Source: CAVVZJ01 sp963752755 (lineage in GTDB: Bacteria; Planctomycetota; Planctomycetia; Isosphaerales; Isosphaeraceae). Taken from it: DNA of 64,000 nt. The notes under the pieces were generated by a model. That model searched no databases. It had not been told where the DNA came from and worked only from the letters and a program-made list of their open reading frames with translations. The translations under genes were made by a program, and so were the position numbers. Numbering within the stretch: position 1 is the first letter of the stretch; each line of letters opens with the position of its first letter. The stretch is from the NCBI GenBank assembly GCA_963752755.1, contig CAVVZJ010000011.1, positions 1-64,000 of the forward strand. Direction: 5' to 3'. Positions 17,613-27,620 of the stretch are shown here, in pieces.

Positions 17613-17683
17613 GGAAGGTGCCTCCGATGGGGTCCATACTAACCCAACCGGCGGAGCGTTCCAGTTTCGGCTGAGGCACTACA

Positions 17684-18052
17684 CATGGCCACCTCCGATC
17701 GAGCCGAAAGGTAGGCTCGCTCTCCATTGCACCGCGACCAACGGACCCGGTAAAGGGCCTCGTCACCAAGAGCCCCTCATGAGCCGCTCCGCTTTGTCAG
17801 CTATTCCCTCGACTGAGGAAGAGTCCGCGCGGTCCTACGATGCCGCCGTCCTTCCGCTTACCGGCGAGTTCGTCAAATTGATTTTCCCGCAAGCCGCTTA
17901 GGTCGTTGTCAAAGTGCCGCACTTTCCGGTATCCTGTGGGCATGGTTTCCTTCCCGATTATTGACAGAAATTTTGACAACCGGGTTTTTGACAATAACTC
18001 GGCCATTCAGGATTGACGCAAGTCGGGAAATCGTTTAGACTTCAGTAAGTTT
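17684..18052. other. Non-coding region before the tRNA-Ser gene
   Basis: 369 bp between IS3 copy 1 and the tRNA. It has lower GC than its surroundings and three closely spaced TTGACA-like motifs around 17962-17995. A 69-codon minus-strand frame covers 17797-18006 but has no ribosome-binding site or recognisable family. The tRNA promoter lies at its right end. Confidence 0.5.
18013..18041 (+). promoter_or_regulatory. Sigma-70-type promoter of the tRNA-Ser gene
   Basis: The -35 hexamer TTGACG (18013-18018) and -10 hexamer TAGACT (18036-18041) are separated by exactly 17 bases. Transcription would begin a few bases before the tRNA 5' end at 18053. Confidence 0.7.
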
Positions 18053-18471
<419 letters not shown>

Positions 18472-18542
18472 TGTAGTGCCTCAGCCGAAACTGGAACGCT
18501 CCGCCGGTTGGGTTAGTATGGACCCCATCGGAGGCACCTTCC

Positions 18543-18911
18543 ATGAGTCAGACCCGCAGGCACTTCACTCCCGATCAGAAGGCCCAGATCGTTCGACGCC
18601 ACCTCATCGGCAAGGAGCCGATCTCCGACCTGGCCGATGAATTCGGCCTCCAGCCCAGCCAAATCCACAACTGGATCAAGCTCGTCCTCGACCAGGCCGC
18701 CAAGGCGTTCCAGCACGGACCCGGACGGCCCCCGCGCGTCGAGCCGCTCAAGGACCGCAAGATCGAGCACCTCCAGTCCAAGCTCGTTCAGAAGAACGAG
18801 GTCATCGCGGAACTCATGGAGGAACATGTCAAACTAAAAAAAGAACTTGGGGAACCCGGAATGGAGCCTGGGTTCCCCATGACACCCGCGACCAGATCGT
18901 CGATTTCGTGA
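18543..18911 (+). CDS. IS3 OrfA (HTH protein), copy 2
   Basis: Identical in protein sequence to the 122-residue OrfA of copy 1: helix-turn-helix followed by a leucine zipper. The slippery run of seven A is at 18836-18842, directly before G18843. A -1 shift there would read RTWGTRNGAWVPHDTRDQ and join the orfB frame without a stop. Confidence 0.9.
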   Translation: MSQTRRHFTPDQKAQIVRRHLIGKEPISDLADEFGLQPSQIHNWIKLVLDQAAKAFQHGPGRPPRVEPLKDRKIEHLQSKLVQKNEVIAELMEEHVKLKKELGEPGMEPGFPMTPATRSSIS

Positions 18912-19825
18912 ACCGCTGGACCGAACGCACCGAGTTGCCCGCCCGGCGGCTGCTGGGCTGGCTCGGCCTGGGCACCAGCAAGTTCCACGATTGGAAACAT
19001 CGCTACGGCAAGGTCAACGAGCACAACGGCAAAGTGCCCCGCGACTGGTGGCTGCACGACTGGGAGAAGCAGGCCAGCCTCGACTACCACGAGCGGCATC
19101 CCCTGGAAGGCTATCGCCGGTTGACCTTCATGATGCTCGACGACGACGTGGTGGCGACCAGCCCGGCGAGCGTCTATCGGGTGCTCAAAGCCGCGGGCCG
19201 GCTCGACCGGCGGTCGTTCTCACCGTCGAAGAAGGGGACGGGCTTCGTGCAGCCACTGGCGGCCCACGAGCACTGGCATGGGGATGTTTCGTACATCAAC
19301 GTCGGCGGCACCTTCGATTACCTCACCAGCGTGCTCGACGGCTTCAGCCGGGCGATCGTGCACTGGGAGATCCGCGAATCGATGACCGAACGCGACGTGG
19401 AGACGATCGTGCAGCGCGGCCTGGAACGCTACCCGGACAAGAAGCCGCGGATCATCAGCGACAACGGCCCGCAGTTCATCGCGCGGGACTTCAAGGAATT
19501 CATCCGCGTGGCGGGGATCACGCACGTGCGGACCAGTCCGTACGACCCCCAATCCAACGGCAAGCTGGAACGTTGGCACGGCCGCTTGAAGCGGGAATGC
19601 GTTCGTCCCGCGGCGCCCGGTTCGCGGGAGGAGGCCCGGCGTCTGATTTCGTCGTATGTTGATTACTATAACACCGTGCGTTTGCATAGCGCGTTGGGCT
19701 ATGTGACGCCGATGGACAAGCTCGCCGGTCTGGACGCGACGATCTTCGCCGAGCGGGATCGCAAGCTGGAGGAGGCGCGGGAAACCCGCCGTCGCCTGCG
19801 TCGGGCGTCGCGGGAGGTTGCGTGA
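18908..19825 (+). CDS. IS3 OrfB transposase, copy 2
   Basis: Identical in protein sequence to the 305-residue OrfB of copy 1, with all three DDE residues (WHGDVSYI, ISDNGPQF, KLERWHG) intact, so this copy is probably transposition-competent. The GTG start overlaps the orfA stop by 4 bases; synthesis as an OrfAB fusion by -1 frameshifting is expected from IS3 biology. Confidence 0.9.
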   Translation: MNRWTERTELPARRLLGWLGLGTSKFHDWKHRYGKVNEHNGKVPRDWWLHDWEKQASLDYHERHPLEGYRRLTFMMLDDDVVATSPASVYRVLKAAGRLDRRSFSPSKKGTGFVQPLAAHEHWHGDVSYINVGGTFDYLTSVLDGFSRAIVHWEIRESMTERDVETIVQRGLERYPDKKPRIISDNGPQFIARDFKEFIRVAGITHVRTSPYDPQSNGKLERWHGRLKRECVRPAAPGSREEARRLISSYVDYYNTVRLHSALGYVTPMDKLAGLDATIFAERDRKLEEARETRRRLRRASREVA

Positions 19826-20095
19826 GCGTCGTGGTGCGACGACAATCGGGGATAGCCTGGGCGGAGGATAGGGCTCTGCTGGGGAGCACCCCGAGCGTCG
19901 CCCCAGGGGCCAAGACCGGAGCCGGGACCAGTCGGAAACGTCTGGTCCCGTGCTCGCTCCCGCCCTGGAAGGCTCCGGGATTGGCATCCAAGCGTCAAAC
20001 CCTCGCGGCACGAGGCCGCGAAATCCGGGACAGGAGGTTCCGACCCCTCGCTTACACCAACCGGCAAGAATTCCAATTCACGCTGAACCAGCACA

Positions 20096-20360
20096 GGGTG
20101 ACCTCGCCGTCGGCGACCGGCGCCGGCGTGGTCGCCACGTGGACGATCAGGTGCGGCGCATCATCCTCACACGTCTCGGTCAGGTGGACCTTGTAGCCGA
20201 CCCACGTCGTTGTGTCCTTCTTGCCGAGTCGGGCCTCGACGTCGTAAGGCGAGCTGAGGAACCGCCGCGCCGGCGGGACGCCCTCGGCCTCGGTGCGCCA
20301 CCGCACCCGCCCGGCGTCGACTGCGAACCGCTGGACCCACACCCGCCGCACAGGGCCGGC
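20096..20360 (-). pseudogene. IS1182-family transposase internal fragment
   Basis: The minus strand reads ARRFLSSPYDVEARLGKKDT and TWVGYKVHLTETCEDDAPHL, a hallmark segment of IS1182 transposases around the second catalytic Asp. The fragment is cut on its C-terminal side by IS3 copy 2 at 20095 and on its N-terminal side near 20360 by the neighbouring ISAs1 element. It shows the order of events: IS1182 first, then ISAs1 and IS3. Confidence 0.75.
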
Positions 20361-20365
20361 GCACA

Positions 20366-21505
20366 CTAACATGCTAATGCGGTAATGACATCCATGAGGA
20401 ACCCCTCGCTCCATCCGCAGCTTCGGCGCTTCCTGACGAGGCTCATGCGACGGTCGGGGTGTGGCTTGAGGATCGAGAGGGTGAAGCGGTCGAGCCAGGG
20501 GATGTTCGCCCCGAGCCCCCGCTCGCGGATCCGCGATTCGTCCTCGCGGAACGTCACCTCGAGGGTCCAGTGGCCCGCGTTCTCCACCGACCAGGGGCCG
20601 CGCACCGCCCGGGCGAACCGGTCCAAGTCCACCGGCAGGCGGCTGAGATCGTAGCGGACCGCGAGGCTCTGCTCCCCGCCCGCCCGCCGCCGCGACGTCA
20701 CCACGCCGACCGACTTCCGCCGCTTCCATTCGGCCGGACCCGGCCGGCCCTTGGGAACCGGCAGCGGCAGGGAGGTCCGCTGTTCCTCGCGGCCGTGACC
20801 GCGATCGGTCGTCGTGAGTTCCTGGGCCGTCCCGATGGCGCCGATGTGCTCGATGACCGCCGCCTGCAACGACTCGGGATTCCGCTTCAGGGCCAGGACG
20901 GAGTCGGCCTGGCCGCCGATGACCGCCGCGGCGATCGCCTTCTGGGCCCCCATGGCGTCGCTCGTGACGATGCCGGCCCGGACATCGCTGCTCTTCCGCC
21001 GCTCGGGGATCGCGGTGATCTCGTGGGACTTCTCGGCACCGACCTCCTGTCCCCGGGCCAACCCGGACTCGCCGGCCCAGGCGGTGACGACGTGCAGGAC
21101 GCCGCGGTCGTTCTTCGCGTCGTGGCTGCGGCGGGCCGTCTGGCCGTCGAGGGCGATGACCGGGCGATCGACGCCCGTCTCGGCGATGGCCTCGCCGCGG
21201 AGGCGGGCGATCCAGGCGTGGAAGGCGGCCGCGACGGCCCCGGGCTTGAGCCGCATCAGGACGCGACGGACGACGTCCTGGCCGGGGATGCCGTGGGGCC
21301 GGTCGAGCCGGCCGGTGAGGAGTTCGGCCTGGCCCTCGGCCCAGCGGGCGATGGCGGTGGGCCCGGCGGCGCCGGCGAGGACCGCCAGGACGGCGAGGAC
21401 CAGGACGCCGGGCCGGGGGTGCCGCCGGTTGCGGGGGGAGCGTGGGTCCTCCAGGGCGGAGAAGGACTCCCCGATCTCGTCCCGCCTGCTGCGGGGGCTC
21501 GCCAT
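20366..21505 (-). CDS. ISAs1-family transposase, apparently intact
   Basis: A 379-residue transposase. The N-terminal DDE_Tnp_1-associated region reads LEDPRSPRNRRHPRPGVLVL and GAAGPTAIARWAEGQ; the catalytic core has RPVIALDGQTARRSHD with the first Asp, IVTSDAMGAQKAIA with the second, and VRGPWSVENAGHWTLEVTFR with the catalytic Glu. The reading frame is unbroken from ATG 21505 to TAG 20366. Terminal repeats could not be placed with confidence. It lies next to, and partly consumed, an IS1182 remnant. The element looks recent and possibly active. Confidence 0.85.
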   Translation of the reverse strand: MASPRSRRDEIGESFSALEDPRSPRNRRHPRPGVLVLAVLAVLAGAAGPTAIARWAEGQAELLTGRLDRPHGIPGQDVVRRVLMRLKPGAVAAAFHAWIARLRGEAIAETGVDRPVIALDGQTARRSHDAKNDRGVLHVVTAWAGESGLARGQEVGAEKSHEITAIPERRKSSDVRAGIVTSDAMGAQKAIAAAVIGGQADSVLALKRNPESLQAAVIEHIGAIGTAQELTTTDRGHGREEQRTSLPLPVPKGRPGPAEWKRRKSVGVVTSRRRAGGEQSLAVRYDLSRLPVDLDRFARAVRGPWSVENAGHWTLEVTFREDESRIRERGLGANIPWLDRFTLSILKPHPDRRMSLVRKRRSCGWSEGFLMDVITALAC

Positions 21506-21789
21506 CGCCGACCTCCGACCCCCGGGTCGGGTTCACGACCCGGTGGTCGGTAGACCCGGTCCGACGAGCGGGCGCAAGACCGCAGAGTTTGCTAAATCGT
21601 CATAAAAGTGCGCGCCGGCCCTGCACCACCCCCCCCATCCCTCCGAAACTCATGCAGCAGCGAGGATTCACTCAGCAGCAGAGGATTTACTACACTCCCT
21701 GATGGACTCCCGACGCGGGGGTGGTTGAAATACGGGCTCCTCGGGCGTTCCCCAGAGCCCCATCACGACCGCGGATCGGAGACCACGCC

Positions 21790-23442
21790 GTGAACTTCCT
21801 CCTGTCTTTTGCCCTGGCGTGCTGCGTCGTCGCGGTTGACGACGACGGCCGTGCACCGCAGAACGACTCGATCCAGCACGAGCAGTTGAAGGCCGACCTC
21901 GTCTTCCTCGCTGGTGATGCCTTCCGCGGGCGCCTCACCGCGACCCCCGAGAATGACCTGGCCACCGAGTTCGTCGCGTCCCGATTTGCCCGTCTCGGCC
22001 TTGAGCCGATCGCCGGCGACGGCTCGTTCTACTTCCGTTATTATCTGGTGGCAGCCGAGTCGGGCTTACCCGGCGTACTGGAGGTTTCACGCGACGACTC
22101 CATGCGTCGATTTGCTCAGGGCGCCGACTTCTACCCGCACCGCTTCAGCGCCAGTGGGCGGGCAAGGGGGAAGCTGGCGTTCGCCGGTTTCGGCATCGCT
22201 GCCCCGGAGCTTGGCCGCGACGATTACCGAGGGGGCGACGTCCGCGGCCGGATCGTTCTGGTTCTCGACCACGAGCCGGGCGAGAATGACCCCGAGAGCC
22301 CGTTCGATGGCCTGGTCCGGTCCGAACACGCCGATCCACTCCGCAAGGCCATCGAGGCCCAGCGTCGCGGCGCAGCCGCGCTGCTGATCGTCTCGGACGT
22401 CCACAACCACCCCGGGCCTGAGAACTTTGGGGCCCAGGCCAGCGCCTACTGGCCCGCCAGGCCGCCCCGGATCGAACGCTACGCGCTCCAGTCCCGTGTT
22501 GAGCAGGTCCGGATCCCGGTGGCCCAGGTGAGCGGATCGGCCGCCTCCGACCTGCTCCAGGGAATCGACCGGTCATTGCAGGAGCTGGCCCGGGACGCCG
22601 AATCCTCGCAGGACGCGGGGGTCGTCGCGATGGATGACGTGACCGTGACGCTCTCGACCGACGTGCGACGCCGGGTCGTCCCCGATCGGAGCGTGATCGC
22701 CGCCCTGAGGGGGGCCGACCCCATGCTCAAGGACGAGTGGATCGTCATCAGTTGCCACCACGACCACGACGGGGCCGATGGCGCGACGATCCTGAACGGG
22801 GCCGACGATAATGGCACCGGTACCGTCGGCTTGATCGAGATTGCCGAAGCGTACGCGACCGCGGCGCGGGAGGGACAGCGTCCCCGCCGGTCAATCCTGT
22901 TTGCCTCATTCAACTCGGAGGAGCGCGGGCTGCTTGGGTCCTGGGCGTTTGTCGAGAACCCCCCCGTGGACCTTGCGAAGGTGGTCGCCGCCCTCAACAT
23001 GGACATGCTCGGCCGCGACGAAGAGGTCCCCGAGGGGGGCGGTCCGCGGTTCCGCGGCCTGCCGGTCCAGTCCGCTGCGGAGAACCGGGACGCCTTGAAC
23101 CTGGTGGGCCACAGCCGCTGCGCCTCACTGACCGAGTCGATCGAGCGCTCCAACGCCGCGGGCAGGTTCGGTCTGGAGATCCGGAAACGCTACGACAACA
23201 ATATTTCGAACCTGATCCGTCGCAGCGACCACTGGCCGTTCCTCCAGCGCGGCGTGCCGGGGATCTGGTTCTTCACCGGCCTGCACCCCGACTACCACAC
23301 CGCGGGTGACCGGCCGGAGAAGATCCGCTACGACAAGTTGGAGCGAGTCGTCCGGCTGGTGCACCAGGCGAGCTGGGACCTGGCACAGCGGGCGGATCGC
23401 CTGCGGCTCGATCCGCCCGCGGCCCGTGTCGACGGAAAGTAG
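21790..23442 (+). CDS. Exported M28-family aminopeptidase with PA domain
   Basis: A 550-residue secreted zinc peptidase. The signal peptide begins NFLLSFALACCVVAV; a PA-type insertion follows (GRIVLVLDHEPGENDP, GAAALLIVSD). The M28 metal ligands are visible in order: SCHHDHDG (His), NGADDNGTG (Asp), NSEERGLLGS (catalytic Glu and metal Glu), ALNMDMLGRD (Asp) and DYHTAGD (His). Probably cleaves N-terminal amino acids from peptides outside the cytoplasm. GTG 21790 was chosen because GGAG lies 8 bases upstream and the signal peptide starts there; an open frame from 21721 lacks both. It is followed, on the opposite strand, by an esterase. Confidence 0.85.
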   Translation: MNFLLSFALACCVVAVDDDGRAPQNDSIQHEQLKADLVFLAGDAFRGRLTATPENDLATEFVASRFARLGLEPIAGDGSFYFRYYLVAAESGLPGVLEVSRDDSMRRFAQGADFYPHRFSASGRARGKLAFAGFGIAAPELGRDDYRGGDVRGRIVLVLDHEPGENDPESPFDGLVRSEHADPLRKAIEAQRRGAAALLIVSDVHNHPGPENFGAQASAYWPARPPRIERYALQSRVEQVRIPVAQVSGSAASDLLQGIDRSLQELARDAESSQDAGVVAMDDVTVTLSTDVRRRVVPDRSVIAALRGADPMLKDEWIVISCHHDHDGADGATILNGADDNGTGTVGLIEIAEAYATAAREGQRPRRSILFASFNSEERGLLGSWAFVENPPVDLAKVVAALNMDMLGRDEEVPEGGGPRFRGLPVQSAAENRDALNLVGHSRCASLTESIERSNAAGRFGLEIRKRYDNNISNLIRRSDHWPFLQRGVPGIWFFTGLHPDYHTAGDRPEKIRYDKLERVVRLVHQASWDLAQRADRLRLDPPAARVDGK

Positions 23443-23540
23443 GTCGGGAATACGGTCCGTTCCACCGAGGAACCGTCCCATCTCTCTCCCCGAGCGCCTC
23501 ATCCGGGCGATCCTGGAGTCCCGAGAACTTCGGGCACCCA

Positions 23541-25693
23541 TCACGGTTGCTTCGGCCGGGACTCGTCATCGCCGGAGGGCGGGAAGATTCCGGTGACCGA
23601 CTGGACGAGACGGCGGAAGACCTCGGCACGCGTCCGCTCGCGGGTCAGGGCCACGACGTGGGACCGATCCGTGCGGGTGAGAGGTCGGAGGAGCGTTTCG
23701 AATTCCTCGCGACCAAGTGCCTGCCGCGCGGCGTCGAGCGGATGGGCCAGCAGGACGCGTCGCGGATGGGCCAGTTCGAGCAGTTCCACCATGTCGTGGT
23801 CCAGCCCGAGGTCCGGGAGGATGGTCCAGTGATAGGGTGGGGCGAGCAGCCGTGGAGTCGCGAAATCGATCTCCGAACCAGCCAGATACGAGACCGGGGT
23901 CCGATCGAGCACCAGCCCGACCTCCGGCGGCAGCAGCGGCGCTGCGGCCAGCAGCAACACTCCGTCGAACCCATGGGCGACCACTGTCACCCGTCCCGGG
24001 TCGGTCACGAACCCCCGCTCGCGCAGGACCAGCAGCGCGACCAGCAGGTCGCGGACCCGCTCGGCGAGCAGCGAACGTCCCGAGGCCATCAACGCCGAGC
24101 CGAGCTGGCCCTCGCGGTTCGCATCGAGCCCCGCGCCGGTGTAGGCAAGCGTGACCACGGCGGCACGGCCCTTCACGCGGTCATCCCAGTACAACTGCTC
24201 CAGCCGTGGCTCGGGCCGGTCCCGATCTTTGAGGTGGACGACGACCCTTCCCCCGGCCTGATCATCCGGTGGCCGAGTCACCACGGCGGTCACGGTCCCG
24301 CCCAACCCCGAGGGCCACGCCAGGCGCTCGCGGTGGCTACCGTGCCTCGGGTCGGGGCCGATGTCCCGTCGCTCGAGATTCTCGGGCAAGACGGGCTCAC
24401 CCGACCATCGCCGGCTCACGGTCTCGGCGAGCCGCTCGCGGTCGGCGTCGAGCGAACGCTCCCGAGCGGCGGTGTCCGTGCCCGCTGCCGCGGCTCGCAT
24501 CCGGGCGCGGTTAACCTCGCAGAGCGTCCATGAGCCTGGAGGCAGGTCGCCGTCGGGGTAGCAACCGAGTCGATCCTCGTCGTGGGGGCCGTCGCCGGGA
24601 GGGAGGCTCGCCAGCTCCGGGAGGTCGAGCCGGCGCCGGAACCAGCCGATCTGACGGTCGATCATGGCGTCGTTCCAGTCGTGCGGGATGTCGAACTCGG
24701 CGAACGCGACGCCGTCGGCACGTCCTCCCACCTCGTAGAGCCGCTTCGCCTGCGCCACGGCCGAGCGGGCGCCGGCGATGGGGAAGATCGGGTCGCGGGT
24801 GCCATTGACCACCAGCAAGGGCCGCGGGTACGCCATGGCCAGGAAGAGGCCGTGGTCGCCGATCGTCAGGATGTCGTGGGCCATCTCGCAGACGCACATC
24901 GTCGTGTCGGCCAGGTCGGCGCGGAAGGTCGTCACGGCGCAGGTCGGCGAGGCGGCCTTGAGGCGCGGCTCGATCGCCGCTGTGTAGAGCGTCTGGCTAC
25001 CCCCACCGGAGAGGCCCACCATGCCCAGCCGCTCGCCGTCCACGTCGGGGCGGGTTACCAGGTAGTCCAGGCAGCGGATGTTGTCGAACAGCTCCAGGGC
25101 CATCAACTCCGTGCCCGTCAGCGCCAGTTGACCGCCGGCCTCGCCGTGGCCGGTGGCTCGACGCTCCTGCTTGCCCCAGCCGTCCTTGGCCAGGACGACG
25201 AACCCGGCTTTGGCGAACCGCTGGTAGGCGTTCTGATAGACGGGCCGGTCGCGACCGCTGTGACCGTGCGGGCAGAGCAGAGCCGGCTTGCGCGTTGGGC
25301 CGGATCGGGGTACGTAGAGGTTGCAGGTGACGGGTACGCCCGGAGCCGATTCGAGGATTAGCTTCTCGATGCGGTACTCCGGGAACTCCAGCACCCCGGC
25401 CGGTGTGACGGCCGGTGGCTGTCGGGGGGCGTCGAGGTCGAGGCCCAGCAACGCCAGGAAGTGTTCCCGCGCCTGGGAGAGTTCCCGCTCTAGCTCCCCG
25501 GCATTGTCGATACTCGCGAGCCGGGCGTCGTGGGCCACGCAGAGCCGGTCGATGTGGTCCTGGACGCCCTGGACAACCGGGTCCTGATGCTTCGGGACCG
25601 GCGGCCGGTCCGCCTGGCGCGGGCCGTTCCGGGGAGGAGGACCAATGAGGCCCATGTGATCCACGCGCCCAGCGATCTGCCCGGATTCCTCAT
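23541..25693 (-). CDS. Exported alpha/beta-hydrolase (acetylxylan-esterase-like), frameshift in leader
   Basis: The main frame (from about 25615 down to 23541) encodes a duplicated alpha/beta-hydrolase of the acetyl xylan esterase/dienelactone type: KPALLCPHGHSGRD, nucleophile elbow GMVGLSGGGSQT, acid VVNGTRDPIFP and FDIPHDWND with the His, then a second, degenerate hydrolase-like half (VTVVAHGFDGVLLLAAAPLL). The ATG at 25693 overlaps the stop of the Kelch gene (ATGA) and encodes a good signal peptide, RSLGAWITWASLVLLPG, in a different frame; a one-base shift near 25617 would join it to the mature part. Without the shift the likely start is ATG 25655 without export signal. Probably deacetylates plant polysaccharides. 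Confidence 0.75.
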
Positions 25694-26757
25694 CGCTCGA
25701 TCCTCCGGGCCGCTTCGCCGGCCGGACGCACGTTCGGGTTCTCCGCCGGATGATCCTCGAACCAGTCGCGCGGAACCTCGAGGGACCAGACCTCGCTACT
25801 GAGCGGTTGAGCGTGCCCGCCCGCGACCCAGAGCTTGTCCCGGAAGACGTAGGTGGAATGCTCGTGGCGCTCCTTCCAGACGACGTTGGACCGGAGTTCC
25901 GTCCACTCCTTTCCGTCCTGGGAATACCAGACGTCGCCCCAGTTCTTCGAGGGGTGGTTCGACCAGCCGCCCAGGACCCAGATCCGGTCTCTATAGACCG
26001 CCGCGGAGAACCAAAGCCGCGGAGCCCAGGGGGCATGCTCGGTAACCCGCTCCCAGTGAACCCCGTCGGACGAACTCCAGACGTCGTTCTGGGCCTGGTA
26101 ACGCGGCACGTAGTTGCCGCCGCCGAGCACCCAGATCTTGCCGGCGTGGACGACCGCCGCCTGGTAGGCCCGGGGCGACCAGGGGGCGTTCGCGACCTCA
26201 AGCCGCCAGTGCTTGCCGTCGGCCGACGACCAGACGTCGTTCTTGAGGCTCGCGTCGTCGCCGAAGTAATAGTCTTCCGTGCCCCCGAGAATCCACAGGC
26301 GTCCCTGAAACTCCACCACGCCAGCGGCGAGCCGCGGGCTCCAGCCGGCCTGGTCCGTCACCTGCTCCCAGGTCCGACCGTCACGCGACGACCAGACCTC
26401 GTGGCTGGCTTCGTGATCCGGCAGCCGACCGTTGTACCAGCCGCCCATCAGCCACATTCGATCGTGGAAGACGGCCGTCATCGGCAGATCGCTGTGGTTC
26501 CAGGGTGCCTCGCGGGTCACGAGGTCCCAGTCTTTCCCGTCGGGCGAGCTCCAGACGTCGCGCGGCGGTGGGGAGAAGGAGTCAAACCAGCCGCCGAGCA
26601 GCCAGAGCCGGTCCTGGAAAACCATCTCACCGCTGGAATCGCGGGGCCGCCAGCCGGCCCGGTCGGTCACCTTCACCCAGTCGAGGACCCGGTCGTCGCC
26701 CTGGGAGATCGCGGGGAAGAACAGCAGGCTCGCCAGGATGATCCAAAGTCCTCTCAT
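25690..26757 (-). CDS. Exported Kelch-repeat beta-propeller protein
   Basis: A 355-residue protein with signal peptide (MRGLWIILASLLFFPAISQ). About six repeats of the pattern MVFQDRLWLLGGW ... DVWSSPDGKDWDLVT follow, each with the double-Gly Kelch motif and a D-G-x-x-W element. This gives a six-bladed propeller, likely a binding or display protein rather than an enzyme. The start was placed at ATG 26757 because the signal peptide begins there. Its stop overlaps the ATG of the esterase gene, so both are coupled and probably handle the same extracellular polymer. Confidence 0.85.
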   Translation of the reverse strand: MRGLWIILASLLFFPAISQGDDRVLDWVKVTDRAGWRPRDSSGEMVFQDRLWLLGGWFDSFSPPPRDVWSSPDGKDWDLVTREAPWNHSDLPMTAVFHDRMWLMGGWYNGRLPDHEASHEVWSSRDGRTWEQVTDQAGWSPRLAAGVVEFQGRLWILGGTEDYYFGDDASLKNDVWSSADGKHWRLEVANAPWSPRAYQAAVVHAGKIWVLGGGNYVPRYQAQNDVWSSSDGVHWERVTEHAPWAPRLWFSAAVYRDRIWVLGGWSNHPSKNWGDVWYSQDGKEWTELRSNVVWKERHEHSTYVFRDKLWVAGGHAQPLSSEVWSLEVPRDWFEDHPAENPNVRPAGEAARRIER

Positions 26758-27275
26758 GGCGCTGATCGTTCCTCGAGAAGTCCGTCGTGCCGGTGACACC
26801 TGTCCGAGCTCATCGCCGTCCGGGGAGATCCGGTTCGACCGGCTCGCGGACTGGGGTGCCTCTCTCGCCCGAGGTTGGACACGCCAGCAGCCCGGACGGA
26901 CGCCGAATCGCTTGTCGGAGATCACGTTACCGTCGCCAGCCTCCCCGAGCAACCGGCTCCCCGCGACGAGTTCGCCGTCAACGCTTCACCCGTGCCCCGG
27001 TGGACTTGCCTCGCCGGGGCCGGACCGCCCTTCTGCAACTCGCTTCGCTCAGCCGGACGTCGGGAAACCGGGTCCCGATGAGACAACCCCGGGGACGTTC
27101 TCCTGCGTGGGCTCAACAGCGGGTTCTCACATGCGATTCTCACCCGCGACGTTCCTACTACGGATCAACGCACACTCGTGTGTTGGGTAAGGCTTCATCG
27201 GGCATCCCTTGGGCCATTCCTAACCATGAGAGGCAACGGCAACCTTCCGCGTCTGTGTTCCGCGGGCTTCGCCGA
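26758..27275. other. 518-bp region without a supported gene
   Basis: A minus-strand frame at 26922-27143 reads RDPVSRRPAERSELQKGGPA, rich in Arg, Ser and Pro with no start signals; it may be a recurring spurious frame over a structured or repeated DNA segment. Nothing else is convincing. Confidence 0.4.
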
Positions 27276-27461
27276 TCAGTCGCCCTTCTGGCGACCGGCC
27301 TGGTTCTCGCCGCGGCCGATATCCACCATGCGATCGCGGATTGACGCTTGCGCCTCACGGGCCTCGGCGGCCTCACGGGCCTCCCGCGCCTGTTCGGGTG
27401 ACGTGCTCGGCTTCTTGCCAGACGACTTCGGGTCCTGCTGCGGCTTCTTCGGCTTACCCAT
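27276..27461 (-). CDS. Small charged protein (61 residues), unknown
   Basis: A 61-residue, strongly hydrophilic protein starting MGKPKKPQQDPKSSGKKPST, with an alanine/glutamate-rich helix (EQAREAREAAEAREAQAS) and an Arg/Asp/Gly-rich tail. The ATG has GAGG 7 bases upstream. It has no membrane segment or recognised domain and looks intrinsically disordered with one helix. It stands alone, 75 bases downstream of a terminator hairpin on the same strand, so its expression could depend on read-through. Codon pattern and start signal support a real gene. Confidence 0.6.
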   Translation of the reverse strand: MGKPKKPQQDPKSSGKKPSTSPEQAREAREAAEAREAQASIRDRMVDIGRGENQAGRQKGD

Positions 27462-27535
27462 CGGAACACCTCGCTTTCCGGCTCGGGAAGGCTCGGGAAC
27501 GAACCATCGCGTTCGGATTTGGAAGGCCCAGAAAC

Positions 27536-27574
27536 AAAAAAGCCCGTCTCTGCGCGATTCAGCAGAGCGGGGCT
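27536..27574 (-). terminator. Intrinsic terminator upstream of the small-protein gene
   Basis: On the minus strand AGCCCCGCTCTGC pairs with GCAGAGACGGGCT (11 of 13 pairs) around an 8-base loop, followed directly by six T. No minus-strand protein gene lies upstream, so it ends a short RNA or attenuates the leader of the gene at 27461. Confidence 0.7.
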
Positions 27575-27620
27575 GTCGTAGCCGGTTGGAGGTAGCCCGT
27601 CGCGAGCCAATCCGAACGAT

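Larger units (their letters stand above)
16060..17683 (-). mobile_element. IS3-family insertion sequence, copy 1 (1,624 bp)
   Basis: The outer end is TGTGCTGGTTCAGCGTGAAT (from 16060), the inner end on the other strand TGTAGTGCCTCAGCCGAAAC (from 17683): an imperfect terminal repeat of about 25 bp. It carries orfA and orfB in IS3 order on the minus strand. It is the same length as copy 2 at 18472-20095, and differs from it by only one silent base that I can see. Neighbouring bases (GCAG left, CATG right) do not form a target-site duplication. Confidence 0.9.
18472..20095 (+). mobile_element. IS3-family insertion sequence, copy 2 (1,624 bp)
   Basis: Same length, ends and genes as copy 1 but in opposite orientation. 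Within orfB one Asn codon is AAC here and AAT in copy 1 (near 19671 and 16490). The flanks read TCACCC on the left and GGGTGA on the right, an inverted rather than direct match, so no target duplication is present. The right end sits inside an IS1182-type transposase gene whose remaining piece begins at 20096. Confidence 0.9.

Noticed and set aside
17797..18006. 69-codon minus-strand frame before the tRNA
   Set aside because: No ribosome-binding site and it covers the repeated TTGACA words; no family. Kept only as a remark.
26922..27143. 73-codon minus-strand frame with SRRPAERSELQKGGPA
   Set aside because: Biased composition, no start signal. It may overlap a repeated DNA segment but cannot be supported as a gene.
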